Shown here: piece after piece, positions 47,048-56,008 of the stretch
How the letters are laid out: each line of letters starts with the position of its first letter
Numbering within the stretch: the stretch's first letter is position 1
Origin: Neobacillus muris
Lineage (GTDB): Bacteria; Bacillota; Bacilli; Bacillales; Cytobacillaceae
Reading direction: 5' to 3'
DNA: 64,000 bases
Assembly: GCF_943193175.1 (NCBI RefSeq)
Contig: NZ_CALPDF010000017.1
Location: 17,255 to 81,254, forward strand
Notes under the pieces: generated by a model
Databases searched by the model: none
Told to the model about the DNA's origin: nothing
Seen by the model: only the letters and a program-made list of their open reading frames with translations
Made by a program: the position numbers and the translations under genes

Positions 47048-48391
47048 TTGCATCACGGAGAAAAAGCTATCATTTTAGGTGGAGGCATTGCGGGGAAATT
47101 GGCAGCTCGTGTGTTGTCCGATTTTTACCAAGAGATTATTGTTATAGAGCGGGACGAACAACCGTCGGGCCCCTTTCCAAGAAAAGGCGCTCAACAAGGC
47201 AGCCATATCCATGCCCTCCTTCAGGCTGGTGAGCATGGCCTTGAAAAGCTATTCCCTGGCATAACAGAAAAATTTTATACCACGGGAGCTGTAAAAATCA
47301 ACTCTACTCGAGATCTTGCTTGGTTTCACCATGGTGTGTGGAAGCTTCGTTATGAAGGCGGTTATACAACAACCCTTCAAACACGCCCTCATTTAGAGTG
47401 GCATTTGGAGCAATCAATAAAAATGTTTCCTAATGTAACGATTCTATATAACCATTCCTTCCAAGATTTTGAGTATAATGAAAATGAGAATCGAATTATC
47501 GGCGTCAGAATCAAGGCAGGCAATCTTGTCAAAACCATCTTTGCGGACCTTGTTGTTGACGCCATCGGAGCCGGCAGCATGACCGCCAGCTGGGCAAAAG
47601 GAAGAGGAATTCCTGTTCCAGAAGAAAAGGTGAAAATTGGGCTCCGTTACGTAAGCAGAACCTTCCAGCTTCCCGCTGAGAGGAACAGGGATTGGACGAT
47701 TAAACTGCTTTATCCCAATCCCCCTCAGGAAAAAATAGGAGGAATGATTTCAAAAGTCGAGGATAATCAATATATTGTTACCTTCATAGGTTACCATGAT
47801 GCGATAAACGAAAAAGAGGTCCTTCAAAACGAGAACCATTTTATTGAGCTCGCCAAAAAGCTGCCAAAGAACGATATCTATCAAGAATTAAAGGATGCAG
47901 CTCCTTTAACCGGCATCTCCGTTTTTCGGATCCCGCAAATGACTTGGAGAAAATATGAAAAAGTAAAGCAGCTTCCCGATGGGCTAATGCTGATTGGCGA
48001 TACGATGTGCAGAATGGATCCCTTTTTCGGACAAGGCATGAGCATAGCTGTATTAGAGGCACTCGCCTTGCAAAAACTGCTTCAAAATAAGAACCAGTCC
48101 CAGCAGCAAATGATTCGGGCTTTCCATAAACAGGCAGCAAAAATCATTGCCCCCATTTGGAGCATGGTCACTACAGAAAACTTTCGCTACCCTGCTACAA
48201 TAGGGAGAAGACCATTTGGCCTTCCCATCATGCAGTGGTATTCAAAAAACATCTTTCTTTTATCAGCACGAGACCAGGAAACCTATCATTCATTCGTTAA
48301 AGTCATGAACCTTTTAAGCCCCATCACAGCTTTAATGAAACCAAGAATCCTATTTCGTATATTAACAAGAATGTTTTCAAGAATTTCATAA
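47048..48391 (+). CDS. FAD-dependent oxidoreductase (PHBH/geranylgeranyl-reductase-like)
   Basis: 447 residues. N-terminal FAD-binding ILGGGIAGKLAARVL, and a second FAD contact LMLIGDTMCRMDPFFGQGMSIAVLEA near 315-340, the pattern of group A flavin monooxygenases and reductases. The substrate is not visible. TTG 47048 follows AGGGGG by 8 bases. It is a single gene with its own terminator. Confidence 0.85.
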   Translation: MHHGEKAIILGGGIAGKLAARVLSDFYQEIIVIERDEQPSGPFPRKGAQQGSHIHALLQAGEHGLEKLFPGITEKFYTTGAVKINSTRDLAWFHHGVWKLRYEGGYTTTLQTRPHLEWHLEQSIKMFPNVTILYNHSFQDFEYNENENRIIGVRIKAGNLVKTIFADLVVDAIGAGSMTASWAKGRGIPVPEEKVKIGLRYVSRTFQLPAERNRDWTIKLLYPNPPQEKIGGMISKVEDNQYIVTFIGYHDAINEKEVLQNENHFIELAKKLPKNDIYQELKDAAPLTGISVFRIPQMTWRKYEKVKQLPDGLMLIGDTMCRMDPFFGQGMSIAVLEALALQKLLQNKNQSQQQMIRAFHKQAAKIIAPIWSMVTTENFRYPATIGRRPFGLPIMQWYSKNIFLLSARDQETYHSFVKVMNLLSPITALMKPRILFRILTRMFSRIS

Positions 48392-48399
48392 GATAGATA

Positions 48400-48450
48400 G
48401 AGAGGCTGCCCAAAGTCAGTTCCCCGACTCATAGAGCAGCCTCTTTTATT
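48400..48450 (+). terminator. Terminator of FAD oxidoreductase gene
   Basis: Outer stem AGAGGCTGC/GCAGCCTCT, inner AGTC/GACT, then TTTTATT. It shares the GAGGCTG arm with the repeat at 20800. Confidence 0.82.
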
Positions 48451-48463
48451 CTAAATCTTTCTA

Positions 48464-49354
48464 TCACATAAAAAAGCTGATGCCAATTAGGACAGCCTCC
48501 ACAATCATTACGGAAATGAGACAAACGGAGCGGAGCTGATTCTTTTTCTCCGCCTTGAAAAACTCCTCTTTACTGACCATATTTTCTGAAATGGTTTGCA
48601 GCATTTCATCATTTTGTCTCTTGATGAAGGAATCGAGTTGATTCTGCCATTGTTCAAAATCAAATCTCAGATTTTCATTGAACTTGGCATGTACCGCTGT
48701 CCAGTTTTCCATCTGATGGGTAATTTTATCGACAAATGCCTCTTCTCTTACCACCATAATCGATTTTATGGATTCTGTATGTTTTTGGAACATGCCCTCA
48801 TACGCTTGTTGGAGCTCTTCCAAACGATTCTCCAGTTCCTGAAGCTCTTTGACATGGCTGCCCATTTTTTCTTCCGCTAACAATAACTGTTCTTTTGCCA
48901 AAGAGACAAATGTTTCGTTTTGAGAAAGAAACGTTTGATATTTTTCATTTGCCTCTGTTACCTTGTGCAAAAAATCAGTAATGCTTTCAGAAACAGTACC
49001 AATTGATACCATAGCTTTCTCAAGCACATTCTTATTACTGTCGACTGCTGCCTGATGCACTTCGTTCGTTTTTTCTGTAAATAGGGCCATCCTCTGTTGG
49101 AGCTCTTCATTAGCGGCTAAAAGGCGTGCCTGTCCATCCTCTAAGAATTGCTGGTTATTTTCGACAATTTCACTTTTATTCGTTGCAAGCAGGACCTGGA
49201 TTTCTTGTTTCAGGTCTTCAAGCTGTGCGAAATGACTCTCTAACTGCTTGATTTTCTCTTTAAAGTCATCGTAAAAAAGCTCATTGTTTAATTTTCTTAA
49301 TTCAGCCACTGCGTTTTCATATTCGCTCTTTGTCGGGAGATTGGTTGTAACCAT
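48464..49354 (-). CDS. Coiled-coil protein with C-terminal membrane anchor
   Basis: 296 residues, no recognised family. Nearly all of residues 15-265 is predicted coiled coil (heptads such as LQELENRLEELQQAYEGM), followed by one membrane helix at about 275-295 (SVCLISVMIVEAVLIGISF). This tail-anchored design places the coil in the cytoplasm. ATG 49354 has a weak GGCGGTGA upstream. It lies 20 bases after the other coiled-coil gene, so the two form an operon. Confidence 0.78.
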   Translation of the reverse strand: MVTTNLPTKSEYENAVAELRKLNNELFYDDFKEKIKQLESHFAQLEDLKQEIQVLLATNKSEIVENNQQFLEDGQARLLAANEELQQRMALFTEKTNEVHQAAVDSNKNVLEKAMVSIGTVSESITDFLHKVTEANEKYQTFLSQNETFVSLAKEQLLLAEEKMGSHVKELQELENRLEELQQAYEGMFQKHTESIKSIMVVREEAFVDKITHQMENWTAVHAKFNENLRFDFEQWQNQLDSFIKRQNDEMLQTISENMVSKEEFFKAEKKNQLRSVCLISVMIVEAVLIGISFFM

Positions 49355-49374
49355 CTGTTCACCGCCTTATCCAA

Positions 49375-50397
49375 TTAAATGGTTATTATTTTTTCGCCAT
49401 CCTGCAGCAGAAGCTCCAAATATTTTGATGCGAGCCAGCGCTCCTCTGTGCTCCCATTATGGAGGAACTGTTCTAGTTCATTCTTATAGTCCATCCAATG
49501 CTTAATAAAATGCCCCACGAGCTGTGAAGCGTGTTCCCTGTATTGCTTCCACGAATCATATACCTTTTGATAGCTTTCTTCCAGCTCCGCTTTCCTTTGC
49601 TCATAAACAGCAAGATCTTCCTTAAGCTTTTTTCTTTTCTCCAATGTGGCACTTTTTAATGCGTTAGCTTCTTTTGACAGTTCCTCTTTTCGCTCTCTTG
49701 CCTCATTTTCAATGGGAGCGAGAACCTCATTATAGGTATGATACATCGCTGTCACCCACTCATGAGCCAATTCGCGTGTATGGCTGGCTGCCTTTTCATA
49801 GTTGCTTTTCAGCCAAAAGGAATCGATCTTTTGCTCGAGTCTAGGTATCGGGGTGATGTACGGCAAATGCGATAAATTTTCTGAGCCTATTTTTATGCGG
49901 TCTGCTTCTTGGAGAATCTCCCTCAGTTTTGGCTCCAATTCCTCTGCAATTCGCTGCTCCAGATTCTCGATAGCACGATTAATGACACTTGCTTTCCTAT
50001 GATTCGGTGTGTATGGAATAACCTCATGAACGATTTCGTGTATATAGCCAGGTTCGGTGCTTTTCAGTTCAATTTTGCTTAATAATAAATCATGCACGTT
50101 TATTTTGCTGCAAATTTCTTGATATTGCTGTTCAGCTTCTGATATTTCTTGGTCTAGTAAGGCCTTGTTCCGCTCGATTAATTCCTCATATTCTTTTGTT
50201 TTTTCCTCATGCTGCTCCAGCGCAAGCCTGCTGGCTGCTTCCGCATCCTTATAAAATTTCATTAAACGGCTGAAGGACTGCTCATTGACGTCGAGTTGAT
50301 CTGCACCGGGGCAGCCAAAGCGATCGATAAATTCCTGTTTCGCTTGAAAAACCCATTCATATCGATTTTTATGGAAATTCATTAATGTTGGATTCAT
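49375..50397 (-). CDS. Large coiled-coil protein, unknown family
   Basis: 340 soluble residues with long charged helices (about 60-105, 150-180, 225-290) and no signal peptide or known motif. A middle segment (EPGYIHEIVHEVIPYTPNHRK) is less helical. AGAGGGT precedes ATG 50397. It is co-oriented with and upstream of the membrane-anchored coil, so a soluble-plus-anchored complex is a fair inference, but no function is shown. Confidence 0.78.
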   Translation of the reverse strand: MNPTLMNFHKNRYEWVFQAKQEFIDRFGCPGADQLDVNEQSFSRLMKFYKDAEAASRLALEQHEEKTKEYEELIERNKALLDQEISEAEQQYQEICSKINVHDLLLSKIELKSTEPGYIHEIVHEVIPYTPNHRKASVINRAIENLEQRIAEELEPKLREILQEADRIKIGSENLSHLPYITPIPRLEQKIDSFWLKSNYEKAASHTRELAHEWVTAMYHTYNEVLAPIENEARERKEELSKEANALKSATLEKRKKLKEDLAVYEQRKAELEESYQKVYDSWKQYREHASQLVGHFIKHWMDYKNELEQFLHNGSTEERWLASKYLELLLQDGEKIITI

Positions 50398-50512
50398 TTT
50401 TAAAAGCCAATACCCTCTTTAAGAATGATAGTTTCATAAGTTATTTTAACATTTTTCGGAACAACGGACCTATTTTTTTGTGATCAGAGTGTTCTGTTTC
50501 TTCATTCGAACA

Positions 50513-50550
50513 ACAAAAAACAGGCTGACAGACTTTTTAAGTCTGCCAGC
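50513..50550 (-). terminator. Terminator of MFS gene
   Basis: Minus-strand stem GCTGGCAGACTT/AGTCTGTCAGC followed by CTGTTTTTTG. It separates the MFS gene from the coiled-coil pair. Confidence 0.85.
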
Positions 50551-50554
50551 CGCT

Positions 50555-51856
50555 TTATTTTTCCCTTCGAGCCCAGAAAATGACGGGTATTATTAGCAGC
50601 GCAATGATGCCTCCCCCAAGCGAAAGCGCTGTAAAACTGGACTGAGCTACAACCATACCAGAAAGAGCTCCTCCTGAAGCGCCCGACAAAGCGATGGATA
50701 CATCCACTGTTCCCTGTGTCTTCGCCCGGTTTGAGGGATTGGTGGCGTCTACAATCAGTGCCGTTCCGCTGATTAAGCCAAAGTTCCAGCCCAGTCCAAG
50801 AAGTGCCAATGCGATCACAAAGACAATCATAGAGTCTGAGGGTGCAGCGGCAGCCACCACGCCTGCCGCAAGGAGCGTGACACCAGATGCAATCGCCATG
50901 GCGGTTCTCCCTATCTTATCAACCAGGATTCCAGTCACAAATGACGGCAGATACATCGCACAAACATGAATGCTGATTACCAGCCCTACCTCGCTTAATC
51001 CATGTCCATGGTGCCTCATTTGCACCGGTGTCATCGTCATGATGGCTACCATGATCAGTTGGGTTAACAACATAATGGCTCCTCCCACCACAACTCCCCG
51101 ATTTTTGGCTTCACCCGCTATAGGTTGATGGCTGTGATGCTCCTCCTCCTCCCTTCTCGCCTGTTCCGCAATCGCATTTGCCACAAGCAGCGGGTCTGGG
51201 CGGAGGAAAAACAATAGGATCAGACCAGCACCAATAAAAGCAGCAGCGGCCAAAATGAATGGTCCCGCCAATGCAGGCACTCCAATGGTTTCAGCAAAAC
51301 GCCCCATGGGCCCCACCAAATTGGGTCCCGCGACTGCTCCAAAAGTGGTCGATACCATGGCAATACTAATCGCAGTAGCCCGTTGTTTAACACTGGCCAA
51401 GTCTGTTCCGGCATAGCGGGCTTGCAGGTTCGTCGCTGATCCCGCCCCATAAATGAACAGTGAAGCAAACAGGAGAATAATATTAGAGGCTAAGGCTGAA
51501 ATCACCACCCCAATTGCCCCTGTCCCTCCAACTAAAAATCCTGCTGCAAGACCAAACCGCCGCCCAAAGCGCTGCGAGGCACGGCCCACAAGTAAGGCAG
51601 CCAATGCAGACCCTAACGTGAATAAGGCTGTGGGAAGACCTGCAAGGCCATCCGTACCCAGCATGTCTTGAGCAAGAAGCGCCCCTACTGTAATGCCTGC
51701 TGCCAGACCCGCGCCCCCAAAGATTTGGGAAAGGACAACAATCAGCAATGTGCGTTTATACAGCTGCTTTTGCATGGATGGAGAGTTAAGATAACGATGT
51801 AACGAATTGGTTTGAGGATCCAAAGCTAGTGAATGATCAGCACTTCGCGGCATCAC
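50555..51856 (-). CDS. MFS transporter
   Basis: 433 residues with about 12 helices, a short cytoplasmic N-terminus, and the motif GRASQRFGRRFG between helices 2 and 3. A His-rich loop (EEEEHHSHQP) joins the halves and could bind metal. The substrate cannot be told. AAGGCGG precedes the ATG. It is its own transcription unit. Confidence 0.87.
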   Translation of the reverse strand: MMPRSADHSLALDPQTNSLHRYLNSPSMQKQLYKRTLLIVVLSQIFGGAGLAAGITVGALLAQDMLGTDGLAGLPTALFTLGSALAALLVGRASQRFGRRFGLAAGFLVGGTGAIGVVISALASNIILLFASLFIYGAGSATNLQARYAGTDLASVKQRATAISIAMVSTTFGAVAGPNLVGPMGRFAETIGVPALAGPFILAAAAFIGAGLILLFFLRPDPLLVANAIAEQARREEEEHHSHQPIAGEAKNRGVVVGGAIMLLTQLIMVAIMTMTPVQMRHHGHGLSEVGLVISIHVCAMYLPSFVTGILVDKIGRTAMAIASGVTLLAAGVVAAAAPSDSMIVFVIALALLGLGWNFGLISGTALIVDATNPSNRAKTQGTVDVSIALSGASGGALSGMVVAQSSFTALSLGGGIIALLIIPVIFWARREK

Positions 51857-51968
51857 ACATCCGCCTTCCTAAGGAACTATTTTTTGGAAAATTTCCTAAT
51901 TTCAATTTTCTATTAATTGCAGCAAAATTGCAACCATGGCCCTATTTTTTTCCTCTCAGTACTAAATT

Positions 51969-53261
51969 TTAGTACATTCCAGAAGCGTTATCCTGCTCCT
52001 GCAGCAATGCCATAATCCCTTTATTTAATAGCTCAAATATCGAGTGTTCAGGTTTTAAACCCAATCTCTTCAAAAGCGGGTCGATGAGCTGAAGGGGAGT
52101 TTTGCCGCTGCATAAATTTTCTAATTCCTTCTTGGTTAAATCAGCAAAGCCATGGCCGCTTACTCCTTCATGGCGAAATTCAATGCATTGGACAATTCCT
52201 TTATTAGCAAACGCTAGATACAGCTGAGCAAAGTAGGCTTCTTCTGATGTAAGGTTTTCAATTGCGGCTTGATGGCTTGAACGGATTTGGACCCGTTTCT
52301 TTGCTTCTACTGTTTGGATATACTCCCGTAGTGCTTGATTATACCGATGATAATGCTTAGACAACCGCCACTTAGGAAATGCCAATTTAAATCCGGCGTC
52401 TTCCCGATAGATAAATTGATTGTTCCAATCATGGTCCCAGCCAAGGGCAAATAACAAAGTCTCTTCCGCTAAACGGTAATAAAGTACAATAAAATCAATG
52501 ATGTCGTCTTGCTCATACAAAAATTCAGCATAGTTGTGCAAAACAGCGATAAACGGACGCTGCTTTTGGTCCTGTACGGACATTAAACGGCGAAGATAAT
52601 CCAATTCCTCACGATCCGAAATATCATGGGCGGCGAGTGTTTCCATCAACAGGTTTAAGGGATGCTGCTTACCTGGAACATTCTCTTTGTCCAAGTTCAA
52701 TAAAAATAGTTGGTTTCCCAAGTTGAGCAATTCGTTGATCTCTGAATGTTTCCCTGAGAGACTCTCATCCAGCAAGACCTGTGCTGATGAATAATTTCCA
52801 GAATAAATCAATTCATTGACATACTGAATAAGGCTGAAATGAGTTTCTTCTGTCAAGGTCAAGGCTGGAGATGATATCGTTTGATCGTCCTCTGTCAGGT
52901 AAAAAATTTGCTCTGGATAAGCAGTTGCACAAATTTGGGTTAACAAATGTCCGATTTGTGAAGTTTCCTTTTTCAAAAGAATATAGATCGCATCGTGTTT
53001 ATGAATATAGGCATGCAAGAATTCTTTTAGCTGCTCAGCTTGTATGTAAAACGGAAGATCCTTGTAAACTAATGCCGTTTTTATCGCCACCTGGTGGTCG
53101 GAAAAAGCTTGGCATTGTGATTCTTCCCGACTGGTTTGGCAGATCACGCAGACTTCCTGTAACGTTCGGGAATGGTGATGAAGCTTATTTTCACAATCCT
53201 TTATTTTTGAAACAATATTGTTAGACCATGGAAGGAATAGTTTTGCCTTCAGTGTGACCAT
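51969..53261 (-). CDS. CARF/HEPN-like (Csm6/Cas02710-like) protein, no CRISPR locus
   Basis: About 430 residues from ATG 53261 (451 if the overlapping ATG 53324 is used). The N-terminal half looks like a Rossmann/CARF-type fold (AIYILLKKETSQIGHLLTQICATAYPEQIFYLTEDD). The middle has the helical unit YSGNYSSAQVLL. Near the C-terminus is the segment FIVLYYRLAEETLLFAL and, after a charged stretch, R363-x6-H370-G (RHEGVSGHGF), the HEPN RNase pattern of Csm6 proteins. I infer a ring-oligonucleotide-type or ligand-gated RNase. The CARF ligand motif is degenerate. It follows a paralogue with which it overlaps. Confidence 0.6.
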   Translation of the reverse strand: MVTLKAKLFLPWSNNIVSKIKDCENKLHHHSRTLQEVCVICQTSREESQCQAFSDHQVAIKTALVYKDLPFYIQAEQLKEFLHAYIHKHDAIYILLKKETSQIGHLLTQICATAYPEQIFYLTEDDQTISSPALTLTEETHFSLIQYVNELIYSGNYSSAQVLLDESLSGKHSEINELLNLGNQLFLLNLDKENVPGKQHPLNLLMETLAAHDISDREELDYLRRLMSVQDQKQRPFIAVLHNYAEFLYEQDDIIDFIVLYYRLAEETLLFALGWDHDWNNQFIYREDAGFKLAFPKWRLSKHYHRYNQALREYIQTVEAKKRVQIRSSHQAAIENLTSEEAYFAQLYLAFANKGIVQCIEFRHEGVSGHGFADLTKKELENLCSGKTPLQLIDPLLKRLGLKPEHSIFELLNKGIMALLQEQDNASGMY

Positions 53262-53320
53262 CCTCCTTTTTGATGTCTTCTGCCAGCTGTAATAATAGAA
53301 GGTTGATGGAAGCAAAATTC

Positions 53321-54283
53321 TCATCTGCCTTGATCCCTAAAAGGTGCTGCTCTTCGTTTGGCAAATTGCAGAAGATAGAATAGGACAGCCTCTCTAGCCC
53401 GATAAAAACGGACGAGGAAGGATGGCGTATCGTCCATTTGGACATAGATTTCGATCTGCCTAAATAATTCGGCGATTCGCTCTAACTCTTTGATTTTTGG
53501 ATCATGATTTAACAGCTTTGCGTAAATGGCTTTGGTTTCAAGCAAGCAATGATTTGAACCTACTAGAATTATAGCTTCTGAGAGGCAGTGATTGGCTTCT
53601 TCAAAGTCAAAATTCATTCGTTTTAATTGGGAACGGAGCAGGCCTTCAATCCCCTTTAGGCTGTCGGACGATACGGTTAAATCAGATAATAGCCCTAACG
53701 CCCCCTGATAATCATAGTCTTGGATAAATTCCCGAAACAAGCGAAACCAGGATTTAGGGTTCACCTTTCCTGGATGGTGAACAGAAGTGGTTTTCGTTCC
53801 ATCCCAATATAAAGTTACGCAGCGTTGTGGAAACTGACGCAATCCTTCCAAAAGCAAAGCTTGGGAAATGAGATTGGTTTGAGCGCCGACAATTTGCCCA
53901 AAACACTCGGTAGGATAGCGTTTTTTTAATGGCAGCAAGAGAATTTCCAATTGATTTAAACAGCTCTCCAATGAAAACGTCCGCCCAATCGGGATCAACA
54001 GTACCTGAACGTCCCAGCCTTCTGAAATTCTCTCTTCCAACAGCTTCTCCAGGTGGTCCTCAACCACCATTTTTTGTCTCGTTGTTATTTGGCTATCTAC
54101 AGTAAACCAACAATATACCTCTTTATCCATACTCTCCAATGTGGAGAGAACTCTATTTAGCTCATCGGATTGAAGCAGCACTTCATCCTGATCCAATTGA
54201 AAAAAAGAATGTGCTTTCTTTTTAAGAGAAATATGAGAGCGAAGATAAAGTGGGAAATTAGACTGGCGTAGTCCAATGAACAT
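53321..54283 (-). CDS. CARF-like partner protein, probably frameshifted at 3' end
   Basis: 320 residues. The N-terminal 170 residues contain alternating strands and helices with CFGQIVGAQTNLISQALLLEGLRQFP, resembling the CARF segment. A helical part follows (FIQDYDYQGALGLLSDL and FLVRFYRAREAVLFYLLQ), clearly related to the next gene's YSGNYSSAQVLL and FIVLYYRLAEETLLFAL. After FYLLQ the frame turns basic and stops; the next frame continues with NLPNEEQHLLGIKADENF and ends at 53221, a more natural C-terminus. No HEPN R-H motif is present. I infer a CARF sensor subunit, possibly with a frameshift near 53370. Confidence 0.55.
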   Translation of the reverse strand: MFIGLRQSNFPLYLRSHISLKKKAHSFFQLDQDEVLLQSDELNRVLSTLESMDKEVYCWFTVDSQITTRQKMVVEDHLEKLLEERISEGWDVQVLLIPIGRTFSLESCLNQLEILLLPLKKRYPTECFGQIVGAQTNLISQALLLEGLRQFPQRCVTLYWDGTKTTSVHHPGKVNPKSWFRLFREFIQDYDYQGALGLLSDLTVSSDSLKGIEGLLRSQLKRMNFDFEEANHCLSEAIILVGSNHCLLETKAIYAKLLNHDPKIKELERIAELFRQIEIYVQMDDTPSFLVRFYRAREAVLFYLLQFAKRRAAPFRDQGR

Positions 54284-54450
54284 TCCTCCTAAAAAGTATC
54301 AAATTACTGTTTATTATAGTACAAAATAAAGGCAGGAGGAGAATAATTTGAAGATAAAGAAATGAAAAAAGAATAGCTCCGGAAATGGATGCTACTCTTT
54401 TGAAAATGAAATGATTATGGTTGATTCAAAAAGAACCAGATATACCTACT

Positions 54451-55821
54451 TTAAAGCCCTAATAGCATATAAGCCATATGGATAATTCCCTCTTCAAAGT
54501 CTTTTAGCTTTATCGATTCGTTTGGCGCATGTGCTTTAGATCCTGCCCATCCTACGCCTGTGCTGACAATGGGCAGCTGCAACTGTTCGCCAAAGATATA
54601 CATGGGACCAGTGCCAGCCGCGTTTGGCGCTAGGACACCTTCCTTCCCATAAACTTCTTTCGCAGTATCCATGACATGCCGGATGAAAGGATGGTTAAAA
54701 TCTGACCGATAGGCTTTTTGTCCATTTATCATGACTGCCTCTATATCATGAAATCCATGTTTTTCTAAATGGCGCTGGACACAGGCCAGAATGTGGTCAG
54801 GATCCTGTCCAGGCACTAACCGGCAATCGATTTTCACTTTTGCGCTTTTCGGAAGGACCGTTTTCGCACCTTCTCCGGTATATCCGCTGACAATGCCGCA
54901 AATCGTCATCGTGGGCTCCAGCACCATTGCTTCTCTTGGGTCTTGCCCTTTCGCCTCTGTTATGAGCGGCCGCTTTAAGCCGTACATGCTGGATACCGAT
55001 TCTTGATCAAACGGCAGATGATGGATTGCCTGTAAAACCGCCTCTGATGGCTCCTCGATTCCATCGAAAAAGCCTTCTACTAAAATCTCATTCTGCTGAT
55101 TTTTCATCGTAGCAAGCGCTTGAACCAACCGCCAAGCAGCATTGTCCACATAGGCACCCACAGAGGAATGAATATCAATATCAGCACCCACACAGGATAA
55201 CTCTAAGTAGGCCATGCCCTTTAGTCCGGCTACCATACTGATTCGATCATCAACATCCTTTTCGCCAAATTCCCAAATACAGGCATCCGCTTTAAATTTA
55301 TCACGATATTTTTCAAGAAAGGGAGCCAGATTGGGGCTTCCAATTTCCTCTTCCCCTTCTACTAAAAACTTCACATTGCATGGAAGTCCGCCATTAACTT
55401 TTTGGAGAATTTGAATGGCTGTTAATCTGGCAACCAAATCCCCTTTGTTATCCGCCACTCCTCTGGCAAATAGCTTGCCATCCCTAATCACCGGGTGGAA
55501 TGGCTCTGAAATCCACTCATCAAGCGGCTCGGGCGGCTGAACATCATAATGGTTGTAGAAAAGAAGGGTTTTGCCAGAATCACCCTTGCTCCCTGCCGGA
55601 AAATAACCATAAACCACAGGATTTCCAGGCAAATCGTCCAGAACCTCCGCTGTTCCGCCAGCTTCGCGAATCATCTTTACGACAAACTCCACTGTTTCTG
55701 GAATCGCCAATTGCTGCGCTGAAACCGTGGGATAGCTTAAATATTGCTTTAATACCTCCACTGCTTTTTCAACGGCTGCCGCTGTTTCAATTCTTAAGGT
55801 TTCAAGCTTGCTAGTACTCAT
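54451..55821 (-). CDS. M20-family dipeptidase
   Basis: Zinc metallopeptidase of 456 residues. Motifs FYNHYDVQPP (first metal His), RGVADNKGD and EGEEEIGS (catalytic Glu and metal Glu), and the C-terminal GSKAHAPNE are intact. It belongs to the M20 dipeptidase/carnosinase-like group, and could release amino acids from peptides. AAGGAGTC precedes the ATG. It is a single gene with no peptide transporter next to it. Confidence 0.9.
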   Translation of the reverse strand: MSTSKLETLRIETAAAVEKAVEVLKQYLSYPTVSAQQLAIPETVEFVVKMIREAGGTAEVLDDLPGNPVVYGYFPAGSKGDSGKTLLFYNHYDVQPPEPLDEWISEPFHPVIRDGKLFARGVADNKGDLVARLTAIQILQKVNGGLPCNVKFLVEGEEEIGSPNLAPFLEKYRDKFKADACIWEFGEKDVDDRISMVAGLKGMAYLELSCVGADIDIHSSVGAYVDNAAWRLVQALATMKNQQNEILVEGFFDGIEEPSEAVLQAIHHLPFDQESVSSMYGLKRPLITEAKGQDPREAMVLEPTMTICGIVSGYTGEGAKTVLPKSAKVKIDCRLVPGQDPDHILACVQRHLEKHGFHDIEAVMINGQKAYRSDFNHPFIRHVMDTAKEVYGKEGVLAPNAAGTGPMYIFGEQLQLPIVSTGVGWAGSKAHAPNESIKLKDFEEGIIHMAYMLLGL

Positions 55822-56008
55822 GATAGACTCCTTCCAAATCTAGATTAACTATTATTTCGATATACGAAGGAAGAATTCCTCTGGAATTTTCATTTATTCA
55901 AATAATTTTATCCAAACATGCTTTCAAACTTGTCATAAAAAAAATACATAGTAAAAATGACCAACGGAAATAATGAAATAGTATTTGACAGAAAATGGAG
56001 GAATCAAT

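Noticed and set aside
51969..54283. Assignment to an active type III CRISPR system
   Set aside because: No cas10, csm/cmr genes or repeat array occur in the window, and the CARF ligand motifs are degenerate; only a distant family resemblance is claimed.
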